This document shows positions 15,741-25,204 of a stretch of DNA of 64,000 nucleotides, piece after piece. The position numbers were made by a program, and so were the translations under genes. Position 1 is the first letter of the stretch; every line of letters begins with the position of its first letter. This DNA is from an uncultured Lachnospiraceae bacterium (lineage in GTDB: Bacteria; Bacillota; Clostridia; Lachnospirales; Lachnospiraceae), in assembly GCA_902779395.1 (NCBI GenBank), contig CACZBK010000014.1, forward strand, positions 1 through 64,000. The letters are read 5' to 3'. The notes below the pieces were generated by a model. It worked only from the letters and a program-made list of their open reading frames with translations, was not told the origin of the DNA and did not search any database.

Positions 15741-16820
15741 TCAGTCTTCATCTTCTTCATCTTTCTCTTTTGCTGTACTTATTTTTTTCATCAGTACCAC
15801 AACAAAGACTTCGATGAACATAACGGCACATACTGCATTGAGAGCTTTTAAGCCGAGCCTCCCATTTATTATCATACTGCCGTCACAGATCGAAGCAACA
15901 GCTATTATAAGATTAACGGCTCCTATGATACCGAACATTCCCAGCAAGGCACCCGTTTTATCCTTAAGAGAGAAATACGCCTCGTGCCAGATGCTGTATG
16001 CCAGGAACACCATAAGTCCCGGGAATATAGAAGCTGCACACAGCACGTAGCCCTGCACCGGCAGCAATTCCAACAAGTCTATCGCAATAGCCAGGAAAAT
16101 GCTGCCCATGATCGTGAAAAATCCCAGGCCGTATGCCTTCCCTCTCTCCAGCCGCTGACGCTCGTCATAATCTTCTTTCTTATTCAGGCCGGAAAGGAAT
16201 ACCGTGAGTACAAGCAAAAACAGGATGATAAGGAATACCCATATTGAAACAAGCGGAACGCTGCCTGCCGTCTGCCTGCTCATATAATAGTGCATTTCTA
16301 TCGCTGCATCTCCGCCGTAGCTGCCGAAGCCCACATCATCCGCAAGCCCTGCTGCGTCTCTTGCGGCACAGATATTCTCCTTAGCAAATTCAATGAAGCT
16401 GTCACGATCGGTAAAGAAGGTATACTCAGCACTGTACTGTCCCGCCTTAAGTTCTATGACCGTATCTGCAAATATATACCCGGCACAGGTTGAAAATACC
16501 TGATCCCCGTTACTGTCAAATATCTGATATACCGTTTCAAAATGTACATCAGATATATTGATATCTGCAAGCTTATTTCTGTTTGTACCTTCAGGCATCC
16601 AGCCGTATCCGAGTCTGTAACTGCCATCTTTGTCTATCGTGAAATCCGACGTAAGCTTTTTCGGCGTGACTACTCCGTCCTTCACCGCGATCTCTTTGGT
16701 CCATTCGGATTTCGAATACCCGTTGTTCATGGCACCTTTGGGAAATCCGATGGGCATTATTATGATCCCAAGTAACAGTAAGACCATTATGCAGATCAAA
16801 ATGGTATTCTTTTTTTTCAT
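15741..16820 (-). CDS. Membrane protein with extracytoplasmic domain, DUF2178-like
   Basis: A 359-residue protein: one N-terminal membrane helix at about 5-27, an external domain to about 190, then five further hydrophobic segments and a charged C-terminus (KEKDEEDED). The segment KKEDYDERQRLERGKAYG before the second membrane block is characteristic of the DUF2178 group, which is often encoded with small XRE regulators, as here. Its start codon overlaps the preceding gene's stop (ATGA). Role unknown; such proteins may be sensors or antagonists of the partner regulator. Confidence 0.7.
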   Translation of the reverse strand: MKKKNTILICIMVLLLLGIIIMPIGFPKGAMNNGYSKSEWTKEIAVKDGVVTPKKLTSDFTIDKDGSYRLGYGWMPEGTNRNKLADINISDVHFETVYQIFDSNGDQVFSTCAGYIFADTVIELKAGQYSAEYTFFTDRDSFIEFAKENICAARDAAGLADDVGFGSYGGDAAIEMHYYMSRQTAGSVPLVSIWVFLIILFLLVLTVFLSGLNKKEDYDERQRLERGKAYGLGFFTIMGSIFLAIAIDLLELLPVQGYVLCAASIFPGLMVFLAYSIWHEAYFSLKDKTGALLGMFGIIGAVNLIIAVASICDGSMIINGRLGLKALNAVCAVMFIEVFVVVLMKKISTAKEKDEEDED

Positions 16821-17398
16821 GACAGCGCCTCCTTAACACGTATGCTCTTTGCTTCATTACAAAAATTCTGAGGTATTCCTTTTATCACCATGATCGCAAT
16901 CCCTGTCATGATCAGCAGCAGGGCTGCCACACTTACATATATGGGATCATAACTCTGCGAAAAGTTAAAAAGAAATTTCGTAACATCATCTCCTGCCGGT
17001 GCATTACCGTTCATATACAGTATCGGCAGTATAACCCACGCCAGCAACGAAGCAGTCGGGACCAGGCTTATCATATACGAGAGGATCCTGTAAAAAGTAT
17101 TTGCCAACGATCTCTTGTAAAACAACATATACACATATGAAAGTATAAGCGGAAGCAGCGCTCCGTTAGCATTCATCCACAGATCCGATGTGTTGGTATA
17201 GTCTCCTCCGACACTGCTCACATGGGCTCCCAATATACTGAAATCCGTTATCGTGGCACCTGCCGACAGCATTACTATCATATGGCCGCATTCGTGTATC
17301 AGGATATATAAGAATAACGCTATCAGAGCCGCTGAAAACAAACATAGCGCAAATCGTACTCTTCCTTTCATATTACTTCGCTCTCCTTTCATGATCAT
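16817..17398 (-). CDS. Site-2-protease-like (M50 type) membrane protein
   Basis: A 193-residue protein with about five hydrophobic segments and a zinc-peptidase motif HECGH inside the first block (LYILIHECGHMIVML), the arrangement seen in small M50-type intramembrane proteases. A second acidic metal ligand is not obvious, so activity is uncertain. The start at 17398 has AAGGA upstream; an in-frame ATG nine codons later with GGAG is an alternative. It heads an operon with the DUF2178-like protein and the XRE regulator, which suggests a possible proteolytic signalling unit. Confidence 0.65.
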   Translation of the reverse strand: MIMKGERSNMKGRVRFALCLFSAALIALFLYILIHECGHMIVMLSAGATITDFSILGAHVSSVGGDYTNTSDLWMNANGALLPLILSYVYMLFYKRSLANTFYRILSYMISLVPTASLLAWVILPILYMNGNAPAGDDVTKFLFNFSQSYDPIYVSVAALLLIMTGIAIMVIKGIPQNFCNEAKSIRVKEALS

Positions 17399-17504
17399 TG
17401 CTTTTCCTTCGTTGAAAATGATAATATCATCTGCCTTACATTATGTCAAGTTTATTTTACATTTTGCCATTGACTTTTTAGCCCTCTGCGCTTTAGATCC
17501 CGTA

Positions 17505-17540
17505 AATAAAAAAAACCACGAGGTCCGTCCCGTGGTCTTT
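17505..17540 (-). terminator. Dispersed hairpin element copy B, terminator of the glycosyltransferase gene
   Basis: The minus strand reads GACCACGGGACGGACCTCGTGG followed by eight T, directly after the stop of the glycosyltransferase gene. The stem (17515-17520 with 17531-17536) matches copy C at 21152-21184 nearly base for base. It acts as an intrinsic terminator and belongs to a dispersed family. Confidence 0.85.
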
Positions 17541-17550
17541 AGACCGCCGT

Positions 17551-18306
17551 TTACCGGTCATTATAATCATAAAACATCTCATCCAGCAGCCGGTCGATAC
17601 CGCTCTTATCCCCAAACGCTGCTTTGATAAGCGTCCCCGCATTTTTGATCATCAGTTTGAAATAGAGCCAGTCTCCAAGATCATCATATTTCCTTGTAGA
17701 ATTTATCAGATAATTTTTCCGGAGAACAGTATACTCCTTTCCATGCTTTTTTCCGTATCTTTTCAGTTGCTTTGCAGTTGCTACATCCTCCATAGCCTTT
17801 ATATCAGCGAACCCGCCGATCGCATCAAAACTTTTCTTTTCTGCCCAGAAGATCCCGCAATAAAGCCCGGTGAGTTTAAACGATATCCTGCAAAGGATAT
17901 CATTGCACCATAGCGGAAAGGAATAACGCTCAAAGCGTATCGGAACACCGCCACCGATATACTTACCGCTCTTTAGCAAAGCATAGATCTCGCGAAGCGT
18001 ATTTTTCGTCATCCGGTTATCCGCATCTATGGTAACGATGATCTTTCCCTTTGCCGTCGCGATCCCGGCATTACGTACTTTTGCGATACAACGATCTTCA
18101 TTCAATACTATACGGGCACCGTTTTGTTCCGCTATACTCCCTGTTTGATCCGTACATCTGTTACACACCACGATGATCTCTGTATTGCCCGGAAATCTCT
18201 GATCCGCCGCTTTAATAGAATCCAGGCATCTCTTAATGTATTTTTCCTCATTATGAGCCGGAATGATAACCGATATATGCGTTTTCAAATCCCCATTTTC
18301 CTCCAT
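17551..18306 (-). CDS. Family 2 glycosyltransferase
   Basis: A 251-residue GT-A-fold protein with the N-terminal ISVIIPAHNEEKYIKRCL pattern, the DAD nucleotide-sugar/metal motif at about residue 98 and a later ED pair in MEDVATAK. Conserved spacing suits GT2 enzymes that transfer sugars to lipid or polysaccharide acceptors. One weak hydrophobic patch is seen but no clear membrane helix. The start overlaps the end of the upstream flavoprotein gene by 22 bp, so the pair is co-transcribed. Acceptor and donor cannot be inferred. Confidence 0.85.
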   Translation of the reverse strand: MEENGDLKTHISVIIPAHNEEKYIKRCLDSIKAADQRFPGNTEIIVVCNRCTDQTGSIAEQNGARIVLNEDRCIAKVRNAGIATAKGKIIVTIDADNRMTKNTLREIYALLKSGKYIGGGVPIRFERYSFPLWCNDILCRISFKLTGLYCGIFWAEKKSFDAIGGFADIKAMEDVATAKQLKRYGKKHGKEYTVLRKNYLINSTRKYDDLGDWLYFKLMIKNAGTLIKAAFGDKSGIDRLLDEMFYDYNDR

Positions 18307-18977
18307 TTTTCCACTACGCCCTGATACGCGATACCCTTCTTTTTCACAAAAGGTTTAATACCGATATTCAGAACTATAAAATGCTGCAGATTTTGCAGCG
18401 GATGCTTCTTACGCTGCTTCATTTCACGGATCATTTTCTCTGCCGCTTTGCTGCATATACTTTTCCGCTCTTCTTTATCAGATCCGTTTCGTTTTTGCGG
18501 ATCTTTAAGCGTTGCAGTCTCAAACGGAGCCTTCACCACTATACTGTCACAGATACAGCCGCCGGAATACACCACAAGCCTTCCCAGTACCTTCGATGTA
18601 TCCCTGTTCCCGTAATTTTCCCCTGTAGAAACCGTGATGCAGTATTTACCATGCAAAAGCTGCTCGATCACAAAATGCCCGCGGTCTATGAAATCCTTCA
18701 TGAGCCCGGAAACGTTGCTTGCGTATGTCGGTGAACCCAGGATCACACCGTCTGCTTCAGCGATCTGCTCTGATAGCTTCTCCGCATCATCTTTAATGCA
18801 GCAGTGCCCGCTTTGAAAGCAGCTGCAGCATCCCAGGCAATGAGCCATTTTTATCGCATCAAGATCATAAAACATCACTTCGATACCTTTAACGGACAAT
18901 CCCCGCTCTATTTCATGCAGGATAGCTGCTGTAATGCCTTTCCTTCTCGGACTTCCGTTTATTATGATCACTTTCAT
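18285..18977 (-). CDS. Flavodoxin-like NAD(P)H:FMN oxidoreductase family protein
   Basis: A 230-residue protein starting at 18977; an earlier in-frame ATG lies upstream of a better start. The N-terminal KVIIINGSPRRKGITAAIL is the phosphate-binding loop of flavodoxin-fold reductases, SPTYASNVSGLMKDFIDR is the flavin-ring loop, and a cysteine cluster (CLGCCSCFQSGHCC) at about 45-60 suggests an iron-sulfur or redox-active site as in iron-sulfur flavoproteins. It is divergent from the TetR-family gene at 19106, which probably regulates it through the dyad at 18993-19006. Confidence 0.85.
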   Translation of the reverse strand: MKVIIINGSPRRKGITAAILHEIERGLSVKGIEVMFYDLDAIKMAHCLGCCSCFQSGHCCIKDDAEKLSEQIAEADGVILGSPTYASNVSGLMKDFIDRGHFVIEQLLHGKYCITVSTGENYGNRDTSKVLGRLVVYSGGCICDSIVVKAPFETATLKDPQKRNGSDKEERKSICSKAAEKMIREMKQRKKHPLQNLQHFIVLNIGIKPFVKKKGIAYQGVVEKWRKMGI

Positions 18978-18992
18978 GGCCGGCCCTCTTTT

Positions 18993-19006
18993 TACACACT
19001 TGTGTA
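18993..19006. promoter_or_regulatory. Candidate TetR operator TACACA-N2-TGTGTA
   Basis: A 14-bp inverted repeat lies 16 bp upstream of the flavoprotein start and in the divergent spacer with the TetR-family gene. Its position and symmetry suit repression of the flavoprotein-glycosyltransferase operon. Confidence 0.6.
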
Positions 19007-19105
19007 CTTTTATTGAAAATGATATAGTAAATAAATGACAGTGTAAATACATAAAGAAAAAATTACACAATCACATCCAAATGAGTAATTTGCCATGGAG
19101 CCATC

Positions 19106-19648
19106 ATGAAAGAATCTTTTAACCCTTCCTCCGTAAGATCAAAAAAAGAGATCACCGATGCATTAATGAAATTGATGCAGGATCATCCTTATTCCGAGAT
19201 TACCGTTAAGCAGATCGTTATGGAAACATCTCTGGAGAGAAAAACCTTCTATAACAATTTTTCTTCCAAGGACGATGTATTAGACTGTATCATTACAAAA
19301 GCCATTCTTGAATATACAGAAGCACTAACGCAGTCTCCGGATGGTCCGCTTTCCGTGATATTTGAATTCTGTGATAAGAATCGTAAACTGCTGCGACTGC
19401 TTCACCAAAACAATCTTCTCCACCTTCTGCTCCTGAAGCTGAATGTATTGATCCCGGAGCTCAATAACTCTATGGATATGAGTAATAATCCTTTTGCAAA
19501 GCTGATCGGCGACCTTGATCCGGATTACCTGATCGCATTTAACATCGGTGCTATATGGAATGTCATCTTTAAATGGGTAGACCGGGGAATGAAAGATCCC
19601 CCGGCCATGATCAAAGCTACTCTGGAAGAATATATTAAACGGATCTGA
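19106..19648 (+). CDS. TetR/AcrR-family regulator
   Basis: A 180-residue protein and the only recognised plus-strand gene in the window. The N-terminal helix-turn-helix lies at about residues 12-60 (KKEITDALMKLMQDHPYSEI, then ERKTFYNNFSSKDD), and the rest is a helical ligand domain resembling the dihydroxyacetone-kinase-regulator type (TetR_C_7). It is divergent from the flavoprotein-glycosyltransferase pair and probably regulates it. The effector is unknown. Confidence 0.88.
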   Translation: MKESFNPSSVRSKKEITDALMKLMQDHPYSEITVKQIVMETSLERKTFYNNFSSKDDVLDCIITKAILEYTEALTQSPDGPLSVIFEFCDKNRKLLRLLHQNNLLHLLLLKLNVLIPELNNSMDMSNNPFAKLIGDLDPDYLIAFNIGAIWNVIFKWVDRGMKDPPAMIKATLEEYIKRI

Positions 19649-19705
19649 TGTTGTCTTAAGCGTATATACTTCACTGCCCGGCTACCGCAGCACCGTTCTT
19701 TCTTC

Positions 19706-20128
19706 CTATTCCCGGAGGTGAAAATACGCAAGAAACTTTTCCCGGTTCAGAATGTATACATGTGAATCCCAGTCATCATCGTTTGCATATTTCTGTACCG
19801 CAATGGGGCACTTACTGACTGCACCGAAGTTTTCCTCCAGCCAATCAAAGACATACCGGTTTGCGCCGTTCCAGATATATTCCACTTTCGCCGGAACGCC
19901 ATATACCGCAGCGATCGAATTCAGGCACTCCCGAAGCGTCAGTTTTCCGTAACCGTGATGCTTATGTTTCTCCATTGTGTACCACGACGATATCGTCCAG
20001 GTTTTTGTCGCCGGATCCACATCGATCTTGCATTCGCAGATCTTATCATCCTGCGCCACATCATCTTCCGCATAAGCGATCGTTGTAAAGATATCGTGCT
20101 CATTATGATCAACATATCGCAGTTTCAT
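19706..20128 (-). CDS. GNAT-like N-acetyltransferase, tentative
   Basis: A 140-residue protein (ATG at 20128 with GGGAG 5 nt upstream; 20140 is an alternative). The segment KHKHHGYGKLTLRECL resembles the acetyl-CoA-binding R/Q-x-x-G-x-G/A motif, and the later IWNGANRYVFDWLEENFG fits the C-terminal part of the fold. The match is partial, so the acetyltransferase call is an inference. It stands alone, with short spacers on both sides. Confidence 0.5.
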   Translation of the reverse strand: MKLRYVDHNEHDIFTTIAYAEDDVAQDDKICECKIDVDPATKTWTISSWYTMEKHKHHGYGKLTLRECLNSIAAVYGVPAKVEYIWNGANRYVFDWLEENFGAVSKCPIAVQKYANDDDWDSHVYILNREKFLAYFHLRE

Positions 20129-20190
20129 AAAATCTCCCATCCATCCTTCCTTTTATGCTCCGCGCTATCCTATAGATTCTTTCTAACTGC

Positions 20191-20391
20191 TTAGCTTTTA
20201 TATTCCATAAGATCTCCCGGCTGACAATCCAGGACCTTGCAGATAGCATCCAGCGTTTCGAAGCGGATACCTTTCATCTTTCCGGTCTTAAGATTGGACA
20301 GGTTCACATTTGTCATCCCAACCTTTTCGGCCAGCTCATTCAATGAAATCTTACGATCCGCCATCACACGATCCAGTCTGATGATTATCAT
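20191..20391 (-). CDS. XRE/Cro-type regulator, YozG-like
   Basis: A 66-residue single-domain helix-turn-helix protein with SLNELAEKVGMTNVNLSNLK and the C-terminal LDCQPGDLMEY, typical of YozG-like regulators. AAGGAGG precedes the ATG. It follows the DUF2975 gene by 13 bp; this pairing is widespread in Firmicutes. Confidence 0.93.
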   Translation of the reverse strand: MIIIRLDRVMADRKISLNELAEKVGMTNVNLSNLKTGKMKGIRFETLDAICKVLDCQPGDLMEYKS

Positions 20392-20404
20392 ATCGATCCT
20401 CCTT

Positions 20405-21016
20405 TTATGCGATACTATCGATATCTTCCTGCAGCTTCACACCATAATCAAAAACCTGCGCCAGTGTCATGATCGCAAAAGCAATAGCGAACATATAAAA
20501 TCCGTTTACATCCAGTTCTGCATTAACGTATTGGAACTTAAAGAAACACATCAAAAATCTTACCAGCCCCGGAACGATCGCCAGCGCAAATTGAAGCACT
20601 CCGATAAGACGTATCCTGTTTGCGTTTTTATGCGTGAAAGGAGATGCGTCGATGGCGCTGTTTGCGATCACAATTGCCACGATCAGCATTGCTCCCAGAA
20701 GGATCGAATAGGACAGCTTCTTTGCCTGATGCATCAATGCGCAGTATTTCAGATCCGTTTCCCCATTCTCGTCCAGAAGCATATACTCATTTACATCTGC
20801 ATCGCCATAGTTCTCGCCGTTTATATACAGCACATTGATCTCCTGTCCGTTGGTCACCCCAAGCGGCATTTCCCTGCGTATCTCATACACATCCCCTTTC
20901 GTGAAGATCACTCCGACAAAATCTTTCACCTGAAAAAACAAAAACATGATAATCCCAAACATGAGCGCCTGCATGATCCTGATCCTGCTGCGTCTTTTCT
21001 TTACTTTTTCTTCCAT
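20405..21016 (-). CDS. DUF2975 membrane protein
   Basis: A 203-residue protein with four hydrophobic segments (about residues 14-35, 105-125, 140-160 and 175-192) and an external loop between the first two. The start at 21016 follows GGAGG by 8 nt; an ATG at 21031 lies over that binding site and is rejected. The XRE gene directly downstream and the DUF2975-like topology support the family call. Function is unknown. Its promoter region holds the palindrome TTTAAATATTTAAA at about 21046-21060 and a related site near 21113, possible XRE targets. Confidence 0.78.
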   Translation of the reverse strand: MEEKVKKRRSRIRIMQALMFGIIMFLFFQVKDFVGVIFTKGDVYEIRREMPLGVTNGQEINVLYINGENYGDADVNEYMLLDENGETDLKYCALMHQAKKLSYSILLGAMLIVAIVIANSAIDASPFTHKNANRIRLIGVLQFALAIVPGLVRFLMCFFKFQYVNAELDVNGFYMFAIAFAIMTLAQVFDYGVKLQEDIDSIA

Positions 21017-21151
21017 ATCTTCAACCTCCATCTTTTAAAGTATTAGTTTAAATATTTAAATTTCTTTTTGTCGACACGGTAAATATATCATCTCCGCGCT
21101 TAAGTGTCAATATAAATATTTAAAGTTTTACTTTAATTTTCTTTTCCACAT

Positions 21152-21184
21152 AAAAAGACCACGAGGTCCGTCCCCGTGGTCTTT
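21152..21184 (-). terminator. Dispersed hairpin element copy C
   Basis: On the minus strand AAAGACCACGGGGACGGACC is followed by TCGTGGTCTTTTT, with arms at 21154-21163 and 21175-21184. It lies 11 bp past the stop of the broken FAH-family gene and is nearly identical to copy B at 17505-17540. Confidence 0.85.
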
Positions 21185-21195
21185 GATCCCGGGCA

Positions 21196-21748
21196 TTACC
21201 CGACGGCATTTACCAGGCTTCCTATCCCTTCTATCTCACACCTTACGACATCTTTCTCCTTTAGGAATACCGGCGGCTTCATTCCCATACCCACACCTCC
21301 GGGAGTGCCTGTTGCAAATAACAGTTCCGGCCTTCAGCGTCATTCCCTGTGAAAGTTCGGAGACAGCTTCTTCGACTGTGGTGATCATATACTTTGTATT
21401 GCTCTCCTGCCGCTTCTCATCATTCACATAACAGCTGATCGCCAGATCATGTGCATCGCCTATCTCATCTGCCGTAACTATACAGGGCCCCATTGGCGTA
21501 TAGCCGTCTAAGCTTTTCCCACGGTACCACTGCTGATGCTTAAACTGCAGATTTCTTGCACTCACATCGTTGATGATGGTATAACCCAGTATATGAGTAG
21601 CAGCTTCCTCGACTGTTATATTAAACGCATCTTTTTTAGGTATCACCCCAAGCTCTGCTTCATAATCCAGACTGTCAACAAAATCATAAGCCGGGATGAT
21701 CCCGTCCGGATCATTGGCACGATTCACACGTTTCGAGAAATACACTGC
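21196..21748 (-). pseudogene. Fumarylacetoacetate hydrolase-family gene, 5'-truncated and frameshifted
   Basis: The remnant starts mid-gene at AVYFSKRVN and carries the core of the FAH fold: DSLDYEAELGV, YTIINDVSARN, KSLDGYTPMGPC and SQGMTLKAG. Near 21313 an apparent extra A shifts the frame; the alternate frame continues as [10 protein letters not shown] to SLVNAVG and a TAA at 21196, so both the lesion and the true end are visible. The N-terminal third is missing and replaced in frame by an FeoB fragment. Intact members hydrolyse or isomerise acylpyruvate-type compounds. It cannot make a normal enzyme. Confidence 0.85.
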
Positions 21749-22003
21749 TTCTTTCCCTGATGCTATATAGTCGCGTGTGATGATCTCTTCGTCCGAATTA
21801 GCCGAAAGACTGTATGTACCGGGCAGATCCGCCACCAGATAATCCTTTCCGTTATGAGAAAAAGTTCCTTCCTTCTTTTCAACAGTTTTACCCGGTCAGT
21901 TTCCCACATGCTGCCTCAAACCGGTGAGCGCATTAAACAGTGTTGATTTACCCGAATTTGGCTGACCCAGCAACGCGATCACGGTCTCATTCTTTTCTGT
22001 CAT
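21749..22003 (-). pseudogene. feoB: FeoB stump with an in-frame TGA, fused to the FAH remnant
   Basis: The ATG at 22003 overlaps the feoA stop (ATGA). The start of the G domain is clear: [18 protein letters not shown] (G1), then QHVGN, a TGA at codon 36 (21896-21898) where family members have Trp, then PGKTVEKKEG, and DLPGTYSLSANSDEEI (G3). After about 85 codons the sequence jumps to an FAH-family gene, so the membrane channel is lost. FeoB normally imports Fe2+. Loss of over 600 residues makes this a dead gene, and ferrous uptake must rely on another locus. Confidence 0.9.
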
Positions 22004-22233
22004 GCCAGGCTTCCTCCTTCCACTTCTATATAGTCACATTCCTTTCTGTTAAGTGCGATCATGGTATCACGCGAAAAAACCAGCAAAGGCCTGTTCTTTT
22101 CGTTCTTAATGACCGTAACCGTGCCCCCCGGTGTAAGACCGATCGAAGTGATCCTGCTTATAAAGCGCTGATCACCATTAACGGATGCAATTACGCCCTC
22201 TGCATCCTTTTTCATTTCCGACAGCTTTTTCAT
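22000..22233 (-). CDS. feoA: FeoA ferrous iron transport accessory protein
   Basis: A 77-residue SH3-like protein with the family features [30 protein letters not shown] and a C-terminal [17 protein letters not shown]. FeoA interacts with the FeoB membrane transporter. The gene is intact although the downstream feoB is a stump, so it is likely drifting or acts with a distant FeoB. The 4-bp overlap with feoB shows the original coupled operon. Confidence 0.92.
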   Translation of the reverse strand: MKKLSEMKKDAEGVIASVNGDQRFISRITSIGLTPGGTVTVIKNEKNRPLLVFSRDTMIALNRKECDYIEVEGGSLA

Positions 22234-22256
22234 AATTCTTTATTGCCTCCATTGTT

Positions 22257-22640
22257 TCATTTTTGTTCTATACGGCAGTCGATCATCGTATAGCCCGCCT
22301 GAGCCGTAAGGCTTATAAGATCGCATTCCTTTTCTTCATGCTTGGAAAGCAGACTTAATTGTTTCCGCCCCACATCTGCCACAGCCCATCTGCCCTCCGT
22401 CTTATTAAAAGTATTTTCAATACGGCGTGCGCAGTTAGAGCAATGCATGCCATCTACAGTCAGGACATACTTATACGGATAGTGAGCTTTGTTTTTGTCT
22501 TTGACCTTGACCTTTTTTGCCGGCGGTTCCTTACTGCCGCAGCATGAAGAACCGAAACGTATTCTTCTGACCGTTCCATATACCGCTAAAGCGATGACCA
22601 CTATAAGTATTATTACGATCAATGCATTCTGAACATTCAT
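22257..22640 (-). CDS. Membrane-anchored heavy-metal-associated (HMA) domain protein
   Basis: About 127 residues from the ATG at 22640 (alternatives at 22652 and 22664). An N-terminal membrane helix (NALIVIILIVVIALAVYG) is followed by a Cys pair (SSCCG), a Lys-rich linker and an HMA-like domain with GMHCSNC, the metal-binding loop. Similar small proteins sit beside feoAB in related bacteria, often described as FeoB-associated. It may bind copper, iron or other soft metals at the membrane. It is the first gene of the damaged feo locus. Confidence 0.75.
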   Translation of the reverse strand: MNVQNALIVIILIVVIALAVYGTVRRIRFGSSCCGSKEPPAKKVKVKDKNKAHYPYKYVLTVDGMHCSNCARRIENTFNKTEGRWAVADVGRKQLSLLSKHEEKECDLISLTAQAGYTMIDCRIEQK

Positions 22641-22672
22641 TCTTTCTTCCATCTCCCAAACCAAACGATAAG

Positions 22673-22695
22673 GCCGCCATCTTAACGATGACGGC
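22673..22695 (-). terminator. Hairpin downstream of enolase
   Basis: GCCGCCATC (22673-22681) pairs with GATGACGGC (22687-22695), allowing one G-U pair, with a 5-nt loop. It lies about 45 bp past the enolase stop. The following tract on the minus strand (CCTTATCG) is poor in T, so termination would be weak. Confidence 0.5.
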
Positions 22696-22739
22696 GCAGA
22701 CCGATAACTTCTGAAACACTTAATGAAAGGGGATAATGA

Positions 22740-24140
<1,401 letters not shown>

Positions 24141-24153
24141 CTAACTGTCGGTA

Positions 24154-24182
24154 AGTATATGCTAACTCCGATCATTTGTCAA
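24154..24182 (-). promoter_or_regulatory. Consensus-like promoter of enolase
   Basis: Minus-strand TTGACA (24177-24182) and TATACT (24154-24159) are 17 bp apart. A GTTAGC/GCTAAC dyad lies just downstream at about 24131-24146, near the expected start of transcription. Confidence 0.85.
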
Positions 24183-24210
24183 CAACTTTTTTAATCATTT
24201 GAAAAATAAA

Positions 24211-24232
24211 AAAGAGCCTTACGGCTCTTTTT
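24211..24232 (-). terminator. Terminator downstream of the ZIP transporter gene
   Basis: AAAGAGCC (24211-24218) pairs with GGCTCTTT (24223-24230) with a 4-nt loop and A/T runs on both sides, so it could work in both directions. It ends the module B transcription unit before the enolase promoter. The 150 bp between it and the ZIP stop show nothing else recognisable. Confidence 0.85.
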
Positions 24233-24385
24233 ACTTATTGCTCAAATCGATAACAGCTTTTATTTTTCCTGCTCCGGATATCTTATCCCTTATCATCATC
24301 TGCAATGTCCTGTATGGTTTTTATTCCTGTCAGTCACAGATTATCTCAACCGGGTATATTTGTCAACCATATGAAAATATATATA

Positions 24386-25168
24386 TCAGCCCAGTGCCAC
24401 ATCCAGCGCCATCATAAGACTGAATCCTGCGGCAAAAGCTACCACGCCGATATTGGAATGCTTGCCTGCAGACATCTCCGGTATCAGCTCCTCTACCACA
24501 ACATAGAGCATTGCTCCTGCCGCAAATGAAAGCAGATAAGGCATTGCCGGAACCACCAGTCCGGCTATGAGCACGGTAAGTCCGCCGAATACCGGCTCTA
24601 CTGCTCCCGAAAGCACACCAAGACCGAAAGACTTAGGTTTGCTCTTTCCCTCAGCATAAAGCGGCATTGAAATGATCGCGCCTTCAGGAAAGTTCTGGAT
24701 AGCAATACCAAGAGCCAGCGCAAGCGCTGCCCCTGCTGTGATATTGGCAGATCCGCTTACAAAGCCGGCATAAACAACTCCTACAGCCATACCTTCAGGT
24801 ATATTATGAAGAGTCACTGCCAGTACCAGCATCGCGGTACGCGTAAGATTACTCCTTGGCCCTTCTGCCTGTTCGATGCCGATATGCAGATGCGGAATGA
24901 TATGATCAAGCAGTAGCAAAAACAGTATTCCCACCCAAAACCCGATAAAGGCAGGCAGGAAAGCAAACCTGCCTTTATCCGATGACTGTTCTATCGCCGG
25001 AACGATCAGACTCCATATTGAAGCCGCTACCATCACTCCTGCAGCAAATCCTGTCAGCGCGCGCTGCACGCCGGTTTTCAGATCTTTTTTTAAGAAAAAT
25101 ACACAGGCAGCTCCCGCAGCCGTACCTATAAAAGGAATAAGTAAACCTATCAAAACTGTATCGTTCAC
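24386..25168 (-). CDS. ZIP-family metal transporter (module B)
   Basis: A 260-residue membrane protein with about eight hydrophobic segments. The two ZIP metal-binding motifs are present: LHNIPEGMAVG and QNFPEGAIISMP, in the fourth and fifth helices, as in ZupT-like and GufA-like members. A His-containing loop (HIIPHLHIG) precedes them. These proteins move Zn2+, Mn2+, Fe2+ or other divalent ions. It follows the permease gene of module B by 36 bp and ends at a good terminator, so it belongs to that operon. The ZIP half of the fusion at 5748-7121 is its paralogue. Confidence 0.92.
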   Translation of the reverse strand: MNDTVLIGLLIPFIGTAAGAACVFFLKKDLKTGVQRALTGFAAGVMVAASIWSLIVPAIEQSSDKGRFAFLPAFIGFWVGILFLLLLDHIIPHLHIGIEQAEGPRSNLTRTAMLVLAVTLHNIPEGMAVGVVYAGFVSGSANITAGAALALALGIAIQNFPEGAIISMPLYAEGKSKPKSFGLGVLSGAVEPVFGGLTVLIAGLVVPAMPYLLSFAAGAMLYVVVEELIPEMSAGKHSNIGVVAFAAGFSLMMALDVALG

Positions 25169-25204
25169 ACTTGCGCTTCCTTCCCCGGGAGCATTTGGAT
25201 CCTT

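Noticed and set aside
21896-21898. TGA read as tryptophan (altered genetic code)
   Set aside because: TGA works as a normal stop in many intact genes here, including the ATGA overlaps, and TGG is used for Trp throughout.
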